Positions 42,457 through 54,650 of a stretch of 64,000 nt of DNA are shown piece after piece. Origin of the DNA: Ministeria vibrans ATCC 50519 (lineage: Eukaryota > Opisthokonta > Filasterea); NCBI GenBank assembly GCA_943704425.1, contig CALSCP010002411.1, forward strand, positions 1 through 64,000. Direction: 5' to 3'. The notes below the pieces were generated by a model. The model was not told where the DNA came from, ran no database searches, and saw only the letters and a list, made by a program, of their open reading frames with translations. Within the stretch, counting starts at the first letter, position 1; the number at the start of each line of letters is the position of its first letter. Position numbers and translations under genes: made by a program.

Positions 42457-45420
42457 TTACTCGACATCAAGAATAATCGACTGTGCAAGAGCATCGGTCG
42501 GTGCGGACGACGCTGCTGTAGCAGTGTCCATGCTTTCCGTGACCGCATTGTCAAAGGAAGACGACGGCGGGGGTCGTCCAAAGGCGGCAGTCTTGCCGCG
42601 CACAGCAGGCGAGACGGCAGGTGACGAGGTCGAGGACGCTGCACGACTCATTCGCGCCGCCAGTTCCTCCATTGTCGAACGGGACTGTCGACTGGCGGCA
42701 CGAGGCCCGTAGCGAATGAGGTCCGCCGAGATTTTGACGTCACATTCGGTTTGTTCAATGACCACGTAGTCATCGGCATCACTGTCGGCGACCGACGCCT
42801 CGCGCGGCTCGTCCACTACGGCCGGCCCTGCTGCCTCATCCACGACGCCACCCGTCGATTCACTCTCGGTCGGAGCAGCAGTAGCAGCAGTCACAGCATC
42901 GTCTGTGACTGCTGTCGACGATGCGGCGAGCGAGAGTTCCTTGGCGGCGCGCGCGAGTTTGACGGCCTCGGCAAAGACGTGAATGGGCGTCTCGTCGGCG
43001 ACATTGCGACGGTGTTCGCTGGCACCATTGGACAAAAGGGTACGCATCACCGAGACATTGGCGCGACGCGCCGCGATGTGCATGGGCGTGTCGCCGGCCA
43101 TGTTCTCCAGCTCAAGGTCGGCATTGGCTGCAATGAGTTGCGACAGCACATCGCGGTCGTTGCGCTCGACGGCGACGTGCACCGCTGAGTTGCCCGAGGC
43201 GGCATCTGTCGCATTGGGATCGGCGCCAAAGTGCACAAGGGAGTGCAAAATGCCAGCATTGCCCACACTGGCGGCGGCCAGGACGGGCGTGTGGCCCGTG
43301 TAGTTGCGCATCGCCAGCAGGTAGGGCAGCTCGGGTCCGGTGCGCTCGAGAACGGACAGCATGCAGCGCACAATGGCATCACTGCCGTGTGCATGAGCAC
43401 ACGCCAGATGCAACGCCGTCTCGCCCTTGCGCGTCCGCAGCGACAGCAGTGCACCCGCCTCCACCAGGCGCTCGACCATATCGCGTCGTTGCAGGCGTGC
43501 CGCCATATGCAGTGCCGTCTCACCACGATCGTTTTGCACGCGGAGCGCATCGGCGTCGGCGACGCGCAAGAGCTTCTCGAGTACGCCAACCTGACCGTGC
43601 TCGACGGCATAGTGCAAGGGGGTCTCGCCGTCCTCCTCGTCGGGCATGCCCAGTAGTTGCTGTTGCAGGGCCAGCACATAGCATAAGTCACCTGTCGCCG
43701 CGTACAGTTGCATGGCCTTGAGGAAGTCTTCGCCTGCAATCGATGGCCCACTGGCAAACTCCATGAAACCACCAGTGCTCCCACCACCTCCCGTCGAGTT
43801 GTTACCACGCCCACCCAAACGTGTACTCCTCCGACTGCCACCACTCTTGCCATCGTCGCCACTGCCACTGGGCCCACCGCCACCACTGCTGCTGCTACCA
43901 CCGCTGCCACTGCCACTGTCACCACCGCCAAAAAAGTTGTTGCTGAAGCGAGAACGATCACTGTCGATGCGACGCTTCTTGGAATTGGCCTGCATTTGGT
44001 CGTGAACTGCGTCCGACGGCGAGTACACAAACTCGACGGGTTTGCTCTCAAGCTGATCCTCGTAGTCGACCACCTGCATGACGACGGCGTGGTCGGTGGT
44101 AATAGACGTGTCGTAGTAGGGTGGCATCGAGACGGCAATGGCAAACTGATGATGGTGGTAGTGGCGTGCCAGAGGCAACACAATCGCACCACCATCTGCC
44201 GTGTGTGTCCAGCGGTTCGAGTCATGGTGCACCTCGGGATCCCAACGGACGCCCTTGTCGGCGAGGAAGACACGCGACGACGACTTGCGCGTCTTGGATG
44301 TGAGCAAGATGATGTCAAAGTTGCCAGTGCTCGGACCGCTCGGGTGCGACACTCGCATAATGTCGAGCTTGCTGTTGAAGATGGGGCCGGTCACAACGGT
44401 CGAGTGACACACCGTGCCGTCTTCAAGCTGAAAGTTCATCGTGAACAGTAAGCGCGCCGAGCGCTGGTCTTCCTTGCGAACTTGGGTGCGGGGCGCAGCC
44501 TTTTCAATAATCACCGTCAGCGTCGAAAAGGTCGCCGAGGCACTCGCAGCGTCCACGGGCACGGTGAGCTCGCCTTGCAACACATGGCAGTGAGGAATGT
44601 AGTTTCCGTGCGCGTCCGGGTTGCGACACACAAGGGAGACGTGAATGGGCGTGCCAGGCGGTACCATCCCGCGGTAAGCGGCATTCACCGACACCTGCGG
44701 GTATGTCCCGGGCACCTTGGCCTCCAGGGGCTTCTCGCGACCTTCGCTGCGGTAGCGGAAGCGCGCAAACTCAGACGGCTCCACTGTAATCTGAAGCAGG
44801 TCGGGAATGAACCCCCCAGTTGGCGGTAACGGCTGGAAACAGAATAATGAAAAAAGACAATAACAAAAATATTAAGTCATTTTGAAAAAAAAAAGATAAA
44901 AGTCGAAGGAATGAAAGAAGTAGTAAGACTCGGGCAGAGGGCACTTGACAAGGGGAAAAACAAAAGGAAAACGACTTACAGCATAGTCTTGGTCGACAGG
45001 CTCGACGAGAAGAGCCGACGAGGAGGCAGGAGAGAGGGCGACGGTCGACGGGGAATTCCCAATGGTCATGGGGACCTGACTGGCGTCGGCGACGGACAGT
45101 TGTTCTGCGGGCAGCATGGCGGACAGGTCCACAGAGGGGTACGAGGCGTCGCCTTGGGAGAGTACTTGAGGCAATGTCTTGTTCTGAAAAAAGTCGTCAA
45201 AGACATCCAAACGAACGTCGTCGTCGCCGTCGCCCTCCAGACTTGCCAGGACCTCCATGAAGGAGCCCTGCTTGCGCGGCATGCCCTGTTTCGAGTGGGC
45301 GTCGGCAGCGGCGTGCATCTCCGGCGGCGCGGGCGAACTTCCCGGCGACGCGGGGACGATCCCGGCGGGCGAGGTCGCCTCGAGAAACACCGCCATGGCG
45401 TCGTAGCCAGACGATTCCAT
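42457..45420 (-). CDS. NF-kappaB (p105/p100-like) Rel-homology transcription factor with ankyrin repeats
   Basis: About 940 residues in two exons (45420-44980 and 44832-42457). After a Ser/Pro-rich N-terminal leader, the Rel homology domain opens ITVEPSEFARFRYRSEGR, equivalent to the DNA-contact loop RFRYxCEGR. The dimerisation half begins near LDIMRVSHPSGPSTGNFDI (IILLTSKTRK follows). EFVYSP ends the RHD and is followed by the nuclear signal SKKRRID. A Gly/Ser-rich region follows, as in p105. Then six or seven ankyrin repeats run from DEEDGETPLHYAVEHGQVGV to ADETPIHVF. The C-terminal tail is acidic and Ser-rich, with no death domain or DSGxxS degron seen. It would be held inactive by its own ankyrin repeats and bind kappaB-like DNA when released. 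The contact-loop Cys is Ser here. Confidence 0.9.
43800..43935. repeat. Imperfect CCACCG/GGTGGC repeat coding for a Gly/Ser-rich region
   Basis: Degenerate trinucleotide-rich DNA encodes the Gly/Ser stretch between the Rel domain and the ankyrin repeats, comparable in position to the processing-stop region of mammalian p105. Confidence 0.6.
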
Positions 45421-45750
45421 GCTGTTTCAATACGTCAAGCAGAGGGTAGTAGTAATAAAAAAAGAGAGTGGTTGGGTCACTTGGGCTGTTGGCGCTGGGG
45501 CTGTTGGGGTTGGCGGTTAAGCGAGCGAGAGAGACAAAAAAAAAAGTAAATTTGGTAAAAAGTAAAAACTAAAATATGGTGTATTTCATAAGCTCATGCC
45601 GCCTCATGTCTTGCTACCCCAGAACACAAGTATCATTATTCATTATTCATTGAACACTCATCATCGTTTGATCATTGATCTTTGTTATGGTCAAGAAAGA
45701 ACTTCAACAGTTCAACACTTCAACTCAATAATATTACGTATCTTGATACT
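45421..45750. promoter_or_regulatory. Divergent intergenic region, NF-kappaB / HEAT gene
   Basis: 330 bp between two start codons on opposite strands. It contains short CATTATTCATT repeats near 45636-45650. I see no match to a classical kappaB site; other elements were not recognised. Confidence 0.4.
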
Positions 45751-48653
45751 ATGGGATATACAACACTTCGCGACGAGACACTTCCGCGTCTCCGGCGCAC
45801 TCTGGACGCGCTCATTGCACACACAGAAGACACCAAGGCGCGCACCATCGCCGCAAGTCAGTATGTGCAATCCCACAAGCCCCATGCCGCCGAAATGTAC
45901 CACCCCGAGTACCAAAAGGTAGTCTGCCTCTCTCTCTCTTTCTCTCGCGTGCCCCCTAACTCATCGTTTTGTCTTTTTTTTTTTTTGTTCATATAATAAT
46001 GTTACTATTAATTATTTTAGTCTCTGGCCGAACTGACTCGCTATGAAAACCGCCTAACCGTCCACCTTGATGCTCTTGTCGCCATCAACGACAGACTGTT
46101 GACCGACGAAAACTTTGTCCAGGGTTTCGAGAAGGTGGCGTCGCTGGACACGCTCATGGGCAAAAGCAAAGGATCGTCTACGGAAAAAGTAACAAAACAT
46201 TGTGTCTTGAAGACGCAAGATGCCTTGCTGATGCTTCGTTTTGCTGTTCTTTCGTCGCAGGCTGCTATCAAAGAGGCAATGCAACGTGCCGAGAGCATCT
46301 CGAACGACATTGGCGCCCTCTTGGGCGATCTGGAGTTTGTGATTGAGTCGACGTCGTTTCTCGACGACGACCTCAGCAAGTGTTCGTTGCATGTCCGCAT
46401 TGGCAAGGAGGAGGCAACCATGTCACTGCCGGACGCCTTTCCACACCCGTCTAAAGAGACGCTCTCGGCCGCACTCGACGTCGAAGCAGTCGGTGGCCCT
46501 CAAAACCCGCCGCAGTACATCGACTGGAAGCACGACGACGACACCAACATCCGATTCAAACTGGTTCGCCCACGAAGCTTCCTCACGGTCACCACCGACA
46601 CCTTTTTGCGTGCTCAAGTCGACATTGTGCCGTTGTTGTGTTCGGCGGCCGTTCACTTTACCTTCCAACTCGAGAAGCAGAGTCGCGCCTCACTCACAGT
46701 CCGTGTGCGCCGCACCCCGTTCCCCGGCGAATCTCAGCCTTCTACACCGCTCGATTGTGCGCAACCTTTTCCCTCCATTGCCCTTGATTGCTCCCTTGAA
46801 AACGCCGCCGTAACACCCACCATCACGCGCAAAGCCTCGAGCACCGGTGCGTCCGCGCGCGCCGCTCATGCGCGCACTTCAACGCCCCACGACACCAGCT
46901 CCTCCTCCCTCGCCTCCACCGCTACCGCCATAGTCACCACCACGCACACTCCCTACCAGGACCCCGAAGTGTACGACCTGTCGGTGGAGGACGCCCTGCG
47001 CCTCGCAAAGCGCATCATTACAGGTGTCTTTGCCCATCGCAACACCATTCCCGAACTCGAGGCTCACCGCACCCTCTACGCCGCACTTCTCGAGCACTTC
47101 CAGCGCCGTGCTAGCCAGCGTGCGCTTCTCATTCAACGCGGCGCGTCTCTCGAAACCGACCAAGACCAGTGTCGCACCGAGGAGGTGGCGCGTCAGCATC
47201 TCGAGTACGTGCGCCAGGTCTTCGACAAGTTTGACGGCTACTCGTACCGTCGTCGTGGCACCGGCAAATACACCCGTCTGCTCCGTCAGCTCGACGAGCA
47301 GTCGTCTGTACTCCGCGTCCTTCTTGACGAGCTTCAATTTGCCGACTCGGAGCGAACGGCGCAAGGTGTGTCCTAAGCAGAGAGGTAGTTACATTTTTCT
47401 AATGACTGTCGTTTTTTTTTTCTTTCCATAGGAGCAACTACCGTTCAGAAAAAGGTCACTGAACGCTTTTCAGCGCGACGGGTCATCAAGAACGAAAGTC
47501 TTCAAGCATTTTGGGTCTCACAGTTTGGCGATGAGGTATGTTAAGCCCCACAGACAAACACATGCGCACTAAAGTTTCTTCTACTTCTTTTCTCTCTCTC
47601 TTCTCTCTCTTTCTCTGCTCTGTCCGGCTAGCAACGTTTCGTGTCTTATGGGACGTTTCTGGCGGCTCTTCGTGCACAATTTTTGCCGTGGCTGATGGGA
47701 CCCAGCGGTGGGTGCAATGGTTCGCAGTCTCTTGCCAGTCGTGTCCTTCAGGCGTACATTACGCGTTTCCAGGTACCAAGTTGGAATACAATAATTCTGA
47801 CTCACATGGATTGCATTGTATAACCCCCCCCATCTGTAGGAGTCGGGTGAGAGTGCTGATGATGGCGGAACACACGACCGAATGACGGTGTACCAGTTGG
47901 CGGTCAAGGGCAACGAAGATCCTAGCATGAACCAAGTGCTCAGTTCCTTTGCTCAGCAGCGTAATACCATTGAACATCTTTTTTGGCATCTTTGCTCACA
48001 TTTTGACTCATTTTTATTAGTGTCATCGTTGGACGATGTGCTCATGGGCCAACGAAGCGATGACGGATCTAGTGCAGGGTCGAGTGGCGGTGCGCCGGGG
48101 TCACGCTCAAGCACACTGACGTCGCGCACGGGCGAGCCACTGAGCGAACCTGAGATGCTGCGCGTGCGACACACTGTGCCCACTCTAGTGATGCTTCTCA
48201 AGGACGACGACCCGGACATTCGCTCCATGGCGTCGGTGGCACTGGGTCGCGTGGGCGGCGAGGAGGCCGTCGGAGCCCTGCTGGACATGCTTGAAGACCC
48301 CGATCGATTGGTGCGCGAGGCGGCGCTCCTTGCCCTCGCCCGGCTCAAGTTCGCGCCGGCCGTGCCTCAGATCATGTACATGTACCGCACTGATATCATC
48401 CGTGACGTTCGCCAGGCAGCAACCGTGGCCCTCGTTGGCATTGGCGGCGCCGAAGCCGAACGGGTAGACGATCCCACTGCTTGTGAGAATGTGTGTCTTT
48501 TCGTCTGCTGAAACTGTCGTTGTCTTTTTTGTTACCTTTTTATATTAGGCGCTTCGACGATTTGGAGTGATTGCTACTGAGCTGCAGAGTATTTGTTCAG
48601 CGTTGGGGGCAGAACAGCGCGAGACACTCGCTTCGCTGGGGATTAAGCTCTGA
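45751..48653 (+). CDS. HEAT-repeat protein of unknown function
   Basis: Eight exons: 45751-45918, 46021-46188, 46261-47365, 47432-47535, 47632-47772, 47840-47960, 48021-about 48461 and about 48549-48653; about 755 residues. The N-terminal third is helical (LRDETLPRLRRTLDALIAH), the middle is a beta-rich domain (IDWKHDDDTNIRFKLVRPRS), followed by a Ser/Thr linker and a second helical domain (IKNESLQAFWVSQFGDE). Two or three HEAT repeats near the end (VPTLVMLLKDDDPDIRSMAS, LGRVGGEEAVGALLDMLEDP) suggest a scaffold. I do not recognise the middle domains. The last junction is best joined ER|ALRRFG, using the donor GTAGAC. Shares its promoter region with the NF-kappaB gene. Confidence 0.6.
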
Positions 48654-48831
48654 GCGAACATCACTTTTCACCACTTCATAACAACAATAAGTATGAGTGG
48701 TCATGACGTTGTATTTTAGTGCATCCATTTTAAAATTTCGTCGGTAAATGTGTACATTCTTAACAAAAGATTGTGCACCACTTTTTCCTTGCGGTGGCAC
48801 CAGAGTTGTATTAAAAGTTTTCATATTAAGA

Positions 48832-50621
48832 TCAGAGCTGCTGAAGAAGCTGTTGAAAGTGGCACGGGCTGAGCTCGCGACGGAGGGCGTTGAGGCCGCC
48901 GTCCTTGGCAAGAACCTTGTGGAAGTACTGCGACGGGGGCTGCGGGTGAGCGGCATCGACAGACGCGAGGAAGGCGCGAGTGTGGGCACGTGCGGGGAGG
49001 GTGATGTCGACGTGCGTTCGAACGTGACATGGATACGAGGGGCATGGCGATGCAGGGCTGCTGAAGAAGACACTTGTCACTTGGAGATGCATCCAGTCAA
49101 AGAGTGCCATGCGTCCGTGGTATTGCATCACGGCCGGTCGCAGTGCCTCCATGAGCTCACTGAGCTGCTCGGCCGTGGCACCGCGTTGAATCGCTGCAAT
49201 CTCAACAATGGTGACGGCCGTTTGGAAAAGGAAGCAGTCGCCGCCGATGCGCTCGCTGGCGTGCGGGTCGCCCGACAGCCCCGCGGGGTCGTATGTGCGC
49301 TCACCACAAATGTAGACGTCGCGCGTGGCGGACTGGTCGCGCAACTGGAAGCGCACTACACCGCCAAAGTTGATGCCCCACTTGTCGGTGGCGCCAAAGA
49401 GCTGAGTGGACGTAAATGGCGACTCCGCGCCGATAGGTAAATTGAGCGTGTGTGTCACGTGGAGCGAGGTGCGCTCGGTAGCGCCGTACGCAACGCCCGA
49501 CTCGATGAGATCAAGCGTAAAGACGCCCGTTGCCGCATCATAGCTGAACATGTTGTCGACACTCGTTGTATCTGTGTTAAAGGCAAGTGCCAAAGCAAGG
49601 TGCGCACGCAGCTTGGCACGCACAGGCGAACCGCATGGGAGGTGGGCACGTGCCGACGCGACAATGGCGTCGAAAGCGTCGGGTGAGCATGCGAGACGGA
49701 GTGCTTCTTCGCCGTCCTTGGCCAACAGCTTGCGGTAGTATTGCGGCGGAAGCTGTGCTTGGGCTCCGTTGCGAGCCCAGGCGCTCAAAAACAATTGCGT
49801 GTGAGCTCGGTTCGCATCGACACGACTCTCGGGCGTTTGACGTGCTGCCACAAAGTCCGGATAGGTCTGGCACGATTCGGCACAGCCGTCCATACGCAGC
49901 GCCCAGGCCACTTGTGTCGCCATCCACTCAAAGAGTGCCACGCGACCATGAAACTGCTCAATAATCGAACGGAAGGTGCTCTGGATTTCGTCGAGTTGCG
50001 CAGTGGTTGCGCCATGGAGTGCGGCCACAACCTCGACAATCGTCACGGCACACTGTGTCGAGAAACAGTCACCGCCAATGCGTTCGCTGGCATGAGGATC
50101 ACCACTGATGCCAGCAGGATCGTAGGTTCGCTCGCCGGGCATCAAAATGTCACGATGAGAGCCGTCTAAAAGGGGACGAGTTTGTGTGGCCGCAGATGAG
50201 AGAACGAACGACATAATAAATCAAAACTCTCCGACCTTCAAGACGCACGCGAAGAACAGCCGCCCAATTCAGGGCATCGCATGCTGTCGGGCCAAACACC
50301 TCGATGGAGACGTTGCGCACTTCCTTCCTGACGTGCTGCGTGCACTGCAAGACCAACAGGCGGTTTGGTTTGTCTCGCTGTGCGCAACAAGCAAATGAAC
50401 ACACAAACCTTGGCGGTGACTTGGGTCTTCTCGGTGGCGCCGTAGGGAACACCGGTCTCGGTGAAGTTGATGGCGAGCGTGCCGTCGCTAGCGAGTTTGA
50501 ACACATTTGAGAGTTCCGACAGTGAACACAAATTGTCCAGTGTTTCGGTCACGTCAGCGGCACTTGCTGGATGCAATGGGCACGCAAGTGTTGGTTTCAG
50601 GCGAGCACTTGGAGGGATCAT
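48832..50621 (-). CDS. Protein with two tandem copies of an unrecognised domain
   Basis: Three exons, starting at 50621 (MIPPSARLKPTLACPLHPAS), about 550 residues. Two modules of about 260 residues repeat in order: a segment ending TETGVPYGATEKT or IESGVAYGATERT, a variable beta segment, then GERTYDPAG, SGDPHASERIGGDCF, a helix with TIVE..A...GAT..QL, and HGR(V/M)ALF(E/D)WM. Signature blocks are nearly identical in protein but differ at many synonymous sites, so the duplication is old and the motif is under selection. Both modules then share LLAKDG/VLAKDG and a Ser-Pro helix near the end. No signal peptide or membrane span. I cannot name the domain. Confidence 0.65.
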
Positions 50622-50726
50622 AATTGAGGACAAATAAGTAAAAAATATTAGAAATTCAATTTTGTACCAATTTTGGATCATTGATTAGTCATTGTACCAT
50701 TGCGACGCCGCGACAGCCTTGACACT

Positions 50727-51455
50727 ATGCAGAACGCCGCAATAATGGGATTCTTGCGCTACGAGCAGGCGCTGCGCAAGCGTCCCTTGAGAACCAAGTC
50801 CATGACAAGTGGATTGTTGACAGTCGCTGGTAGTTTGGTCTCGGAGGGCTTTCGCACAGGCCAGGTCGGCCAGCAACCCTTGGCGACCTTCTCCCATGCT
50901 GTCTATGGCTTTTGTATCGGCGGAACCATCCCTCATTTGTTTTACAAGCTTTTGGAGGTTCGATTTTCTCTCGAGTACATCTTTTTGACCTCACTCCCCG
51001 TAGAGTGCGCCAGAGAACACTCTGCTGCGCCTGATTCTTGAGCGCACTATTCTTGCACCGGTTATGGTCGGTGCATACTTCCTAGTGACCTCTGTGGCCC
51101 AGGGAGACAGTTTGAAAACGGCGGTTGCGCGTCTGCGCCGTCTCTTCCGCTCGACTCTCGTACGCCGCGCAGTCTTTGATATTGGTTCACTCCTGTCATT
51201 GCGATGCGCGTTTGTTTGCCTTATGATTTGTTGTTTTTGACTTTGATTGCAGCGCTCTGTGTTGTATTTGTATTGCTTAGTCACTCACCAGAGGAACTGA
51301 ACCGGAACTTTCCCTTTCTGATGTAGATTCAAAACTGGAAGTTCTGGACACCAGCTATTCTTTTCAACCTAACGTATGTGCCACCCAGATGGCGCGTCGT
51401 GTTTGCGAGCCTTGTCGCCTTTGTCTGGAATGTCTATCTCGCGACACAAAAGTAA
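50727..51455 (+). CDS. Mpv17/PMP22-family membrane protein
   Basis: Three exons (50727-50957, 51004-51159 and 51327-51455), 172 residues. Landmarks: FLRYEQALRKRPLRTKSMTS (W/Y-x-x-L-x-x-x-P-x-x-T-x), GFCIGGTIPHLFYKLLE (GPxxHxWYxxL position), ERTILAPVMVGAYFLV (D/E-Q-x-x-x-x-P position), then the family signature IQNWKFWTPAILFNLTYVPP, RWRVVFASLVAFVWNVYLA. Members are small channels in inner mitochondrial or peroxisomal membranes. The gene converges on its right neighbour with 64 bp between stops. Confidence 0.88.
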
Positions 51456-51519
51456 ACATAAACATAAGTGTTCTCTTTACAATACACATTGGGTCTGGCA
51501 TGGTATTGCAACAAGCCTC

Positions 51520-52446
51520 TCAATCGTCCCACTCGTCGTCGTCGGCGCCTTCGCCGTCGGCCCCTGCGCTCCCCGTGCCCCCTACGCTCGCCTCTTCGTT
51601 CTTGGCCTTGCCCTTGTCCATCAGCTTGTCCGTCCACGTCTCGCCCGCCTTCACATCGCCCCTACGCGCATGTATGATAAACATGCACACACATGACATG
51701 CCTTGCGAGAAACCGCTTTCTTTCAACGTACGCATAGTTGACGGCCGTTTTGGTGCGTTCATTGTCGACGACAACCAGTGTCTCGACCAGGGGCGAGTCA
51801 CCCGCCGTCTTGATACGCACCAGTGTTCCTGCGCTCAGTTCCATTGACTGCAGCAGTGTTTCGGTGCCCCACACGTGCACAGTAGCACCGCTACTCGAGG
51901 CGGGTGCCGTCTGAGCAACACCGCAAACGCTCAGTAGTTTGTGCAGCCCATTTCGCTGCAGCCGCTCCTCCACCTGCGCCGTCGTGAGCTTGTCTGTCTT
52001 GCCCGACTTGGTCGCGTACGACGAGTTCAGGTAGCCCGTGCTCTGCTTCGACGTCTTTCCCGTCGCCACTTCGACCTCAGTTCCCTTGTCGGTGAACTGA
52101 CGTTCGTATCCCGAGACTAACTTGCACGAGACGATAATGAAGCGATGCTTCTCCCCACCACCATCCGACAGCTGCATACGGCACCGACTTTGCACCCAGG
52201 CTTCAAGCAGCATGCCAGGGCCCGAGCTGCAAGGAGACAAAGTGAGCTACAAAGAGATATGTTTGTTTTGTTGGGCTGAGCGAGAACCTTCCGAGCGCTT
52301 TGGCGTCCAGTTGGGTGGGCCATGTTCCCGAGTACTGTTTCAGATTGTCCAGCTTCTTGTCGTCGTAGAGCATGTGCTATTGTGGCGGAATGAGCGTTTG
52401 TTTGTTTGTTTTGATATGATTGTTTTGCATTACCGCACGAGCCATT
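51520..52446 (-). CDS. Conserved-looking soluble protein, function unknown
   Basis: Four exons: a 12-nt first exon (MARA, from 52446), then HMLYDDKKLDNLKQYSGTWP with TQLDAKALG, a long exon (SGPGMLLEAWVQSRCRMQLS, RFIIVSCKLVSGYERQF, KQSTGYLNSSYATKSGK, HVWGTETLLQSMELSAGTLV) and a last exon GDVKAGETWTDKLMDKGKAK, ending in acidic DDDEWDD. About 245 residues, no signal peptide or membrane span. Splice phases agree throughout, which supports a real gene. I do not recognise the family. Confidence 0.6.
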
Positions 52447-52604
52447 GTAAAAGTATGTCGATTCTGCAGGCGGTAAGGGTACGCAGTGAGATCAACCGAG
52501 AAAGTCAAGAAGATTTAGAAGAATCAAGAATAAATGGTTGGCAGTTAGACTGTGAGGTGTGAAATGAACCAATAGAAATCTGTTTAGAAAATGGCGTCAG
52601 TTTA

Positions 52605-54619
52605 CTATACAAAGTCGTCGCCACGCTGGTGCGAGCGAGACTTTCCTTTTTGTTTCTTCTGAGTGACATGCAAAGGGGCCGAAGAGTTGTCAGCAGACTG
52701 GGATCGACTACCAGAGGCACCGCTCATCGACGACGACTGAAGAATCTGGAGGGCGACTTCGTCGTGGCGCGACGGACCTGAGGAGCTCAGACGACGCAGT
52801 GCCTGCACAAGAATACAATGATTGACATCAGGACACCAAACAAAAATATATTATAGTGTACGTACACCCCTGACACTGGGCCGTTTAGGCTGACTGCGCA
52901 TGCGAGAAGTCTGCACAATGCGCACAAGACGAGATCCTTCGTCGTGCGTCACCAGATGAATGTACCACTGGAACAGACAAATTACCGCTCCACACACAAG
53001 AAACCCATAAGAGAACCCAAACTGAAAGAACAAACAGAGAGAAAGAAAGAAAAAAGAAAGAAAGAAAGAACGAGAGAGAGGAGGAGGAGGAGGAGGGAAA
53101 AACAAAGTGATAGCGAGAGAGAGGGAGAAGAAAGGAAAAAATCAAAGTGAGAAAGGAGTAGAAAAAGTGAGAAAAGAAAATAAACAAAAAATGAGAAAGT
53201 GAGAAAAGAAAAAAAAACAAATGAGAAAGTGAGAAGAGAGAAAGAAACAAGTAATAGAGAGAGTCAGGCATAGTTAGGGCGGTTGCGTTGTGTTTCGTAC
53301 CCCCCATTGAGTGGGTAGAGCGTAGACATCGCCATTGCGCGCACGCGGACTTGGCACATCCGCAAAGCCAAAGGGAAACGCAAGAGTCGCTCCAAGATAC
53401 AACAAAACTACAGAGAGACAAATAGAGAAAAGGGAGAAAAAAAAGCAATAAAGGGGAAGAGAGGAAGGAGAAAAGAGTGGGTGGTGAAAGAAACAAAGTG
53501 ACAAAGAGAGACCGATGAGAAATGAGCCATAGTGTGGTTGTGATTCGTACACACAATGGGACAGGGTACTCGCGCCAGTGCCTCTCCGCCGCGCACTCGA
53601 CATACCCACAGCAGTGTCCCGATTGCAGACAGGAGCACAATAAGCAGAGTGCCCACAGTCAAAAAGAAACAAATCTAATACGGATTGTCGCAAATCTTAG
53701 TGCTCTTTTTTCTTTTTTTTTTCTTTTTTTTTTGTAAAATCGTCTTACTTTCCAAGTCAGTGGCAAATCGTTCAACGGATGAAGCCAAACACAATAGTCC
53801 TCCCGCACAATATCTACAAACAATAATAATATTTTAATATTATAAAATGGACTCAAAATTAAACACCAAAAGCGCTGTCGAAGAGTACACATATGGGCGT
53901 ACTATTGATCTGCTCAAAGAGACACTGACGGGCGAGCCCAACATACTCGCGAGTGACGTCAGCCCCGTCGTCGTCGGTCACGTCGTACACTAGCCAGCGT
54001 GGCGTGAGCATCGCCGACACTCCGAATCCTAGCTGGCACATGTAGCAAAAGAAGAAGCCCCACTTCCACTTTTGCGACAGTGGCACCTTTTGGAACTTCT
54101 CGCCCGTTTTCGAGTTGGTCACAATCTCCTGTTCTGTATGCGCCAGAGCCACCTCGCGGTCTCGCAACTCGCGCGCCGCCTCCTCGCGCGCCTGTTGCTC
54201 ACTCCACTTCTTCTCCTTGAGCAGAATCTTCTCTCGCTCAATGGCCGCTTTCTTCTGTTGCTCCAGCTCTTTGGCTTTCTCGTGTTTCTCACGTTGAATC
54301 TGCATCAGACGCAGCTTCTCCTCCTTTAGCGCCGTCTCCACCTCCAGCTTGTGAGCCAATGCCGCATGCGCTGCACGCTCCTCTCGCGATTGTGGTACCC
54401 TTGGTGCCGATGCACTTGATGCTGCAACTGCAACAGCACCCGCAGCAGCACCAGTAGTAGCAGCAGCGCCGGTCACAGCAAACGGTGGAGGAATCGTCGA
54501 GCCTTGTGCCTGTGTTTGTTGCACTTTTTCTTGTTCTCGCACTTGTTGCGACGAGGGCATCATGGCGAGTGTCGTCGGTGCCATAACAGTCTTTCGTGGC
54601 TGATGTGCCCTCGACTGTG

Positions 54620-54650
<31 letters not shown>

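Noticed and set aside
43047-44318. 423-codon open frame on the minus strand within the NF-kappaB gene
   Set aside because: It is a frame shadow of the Rel/ankyrin coding sequence, caused by high GC and biased third positions.
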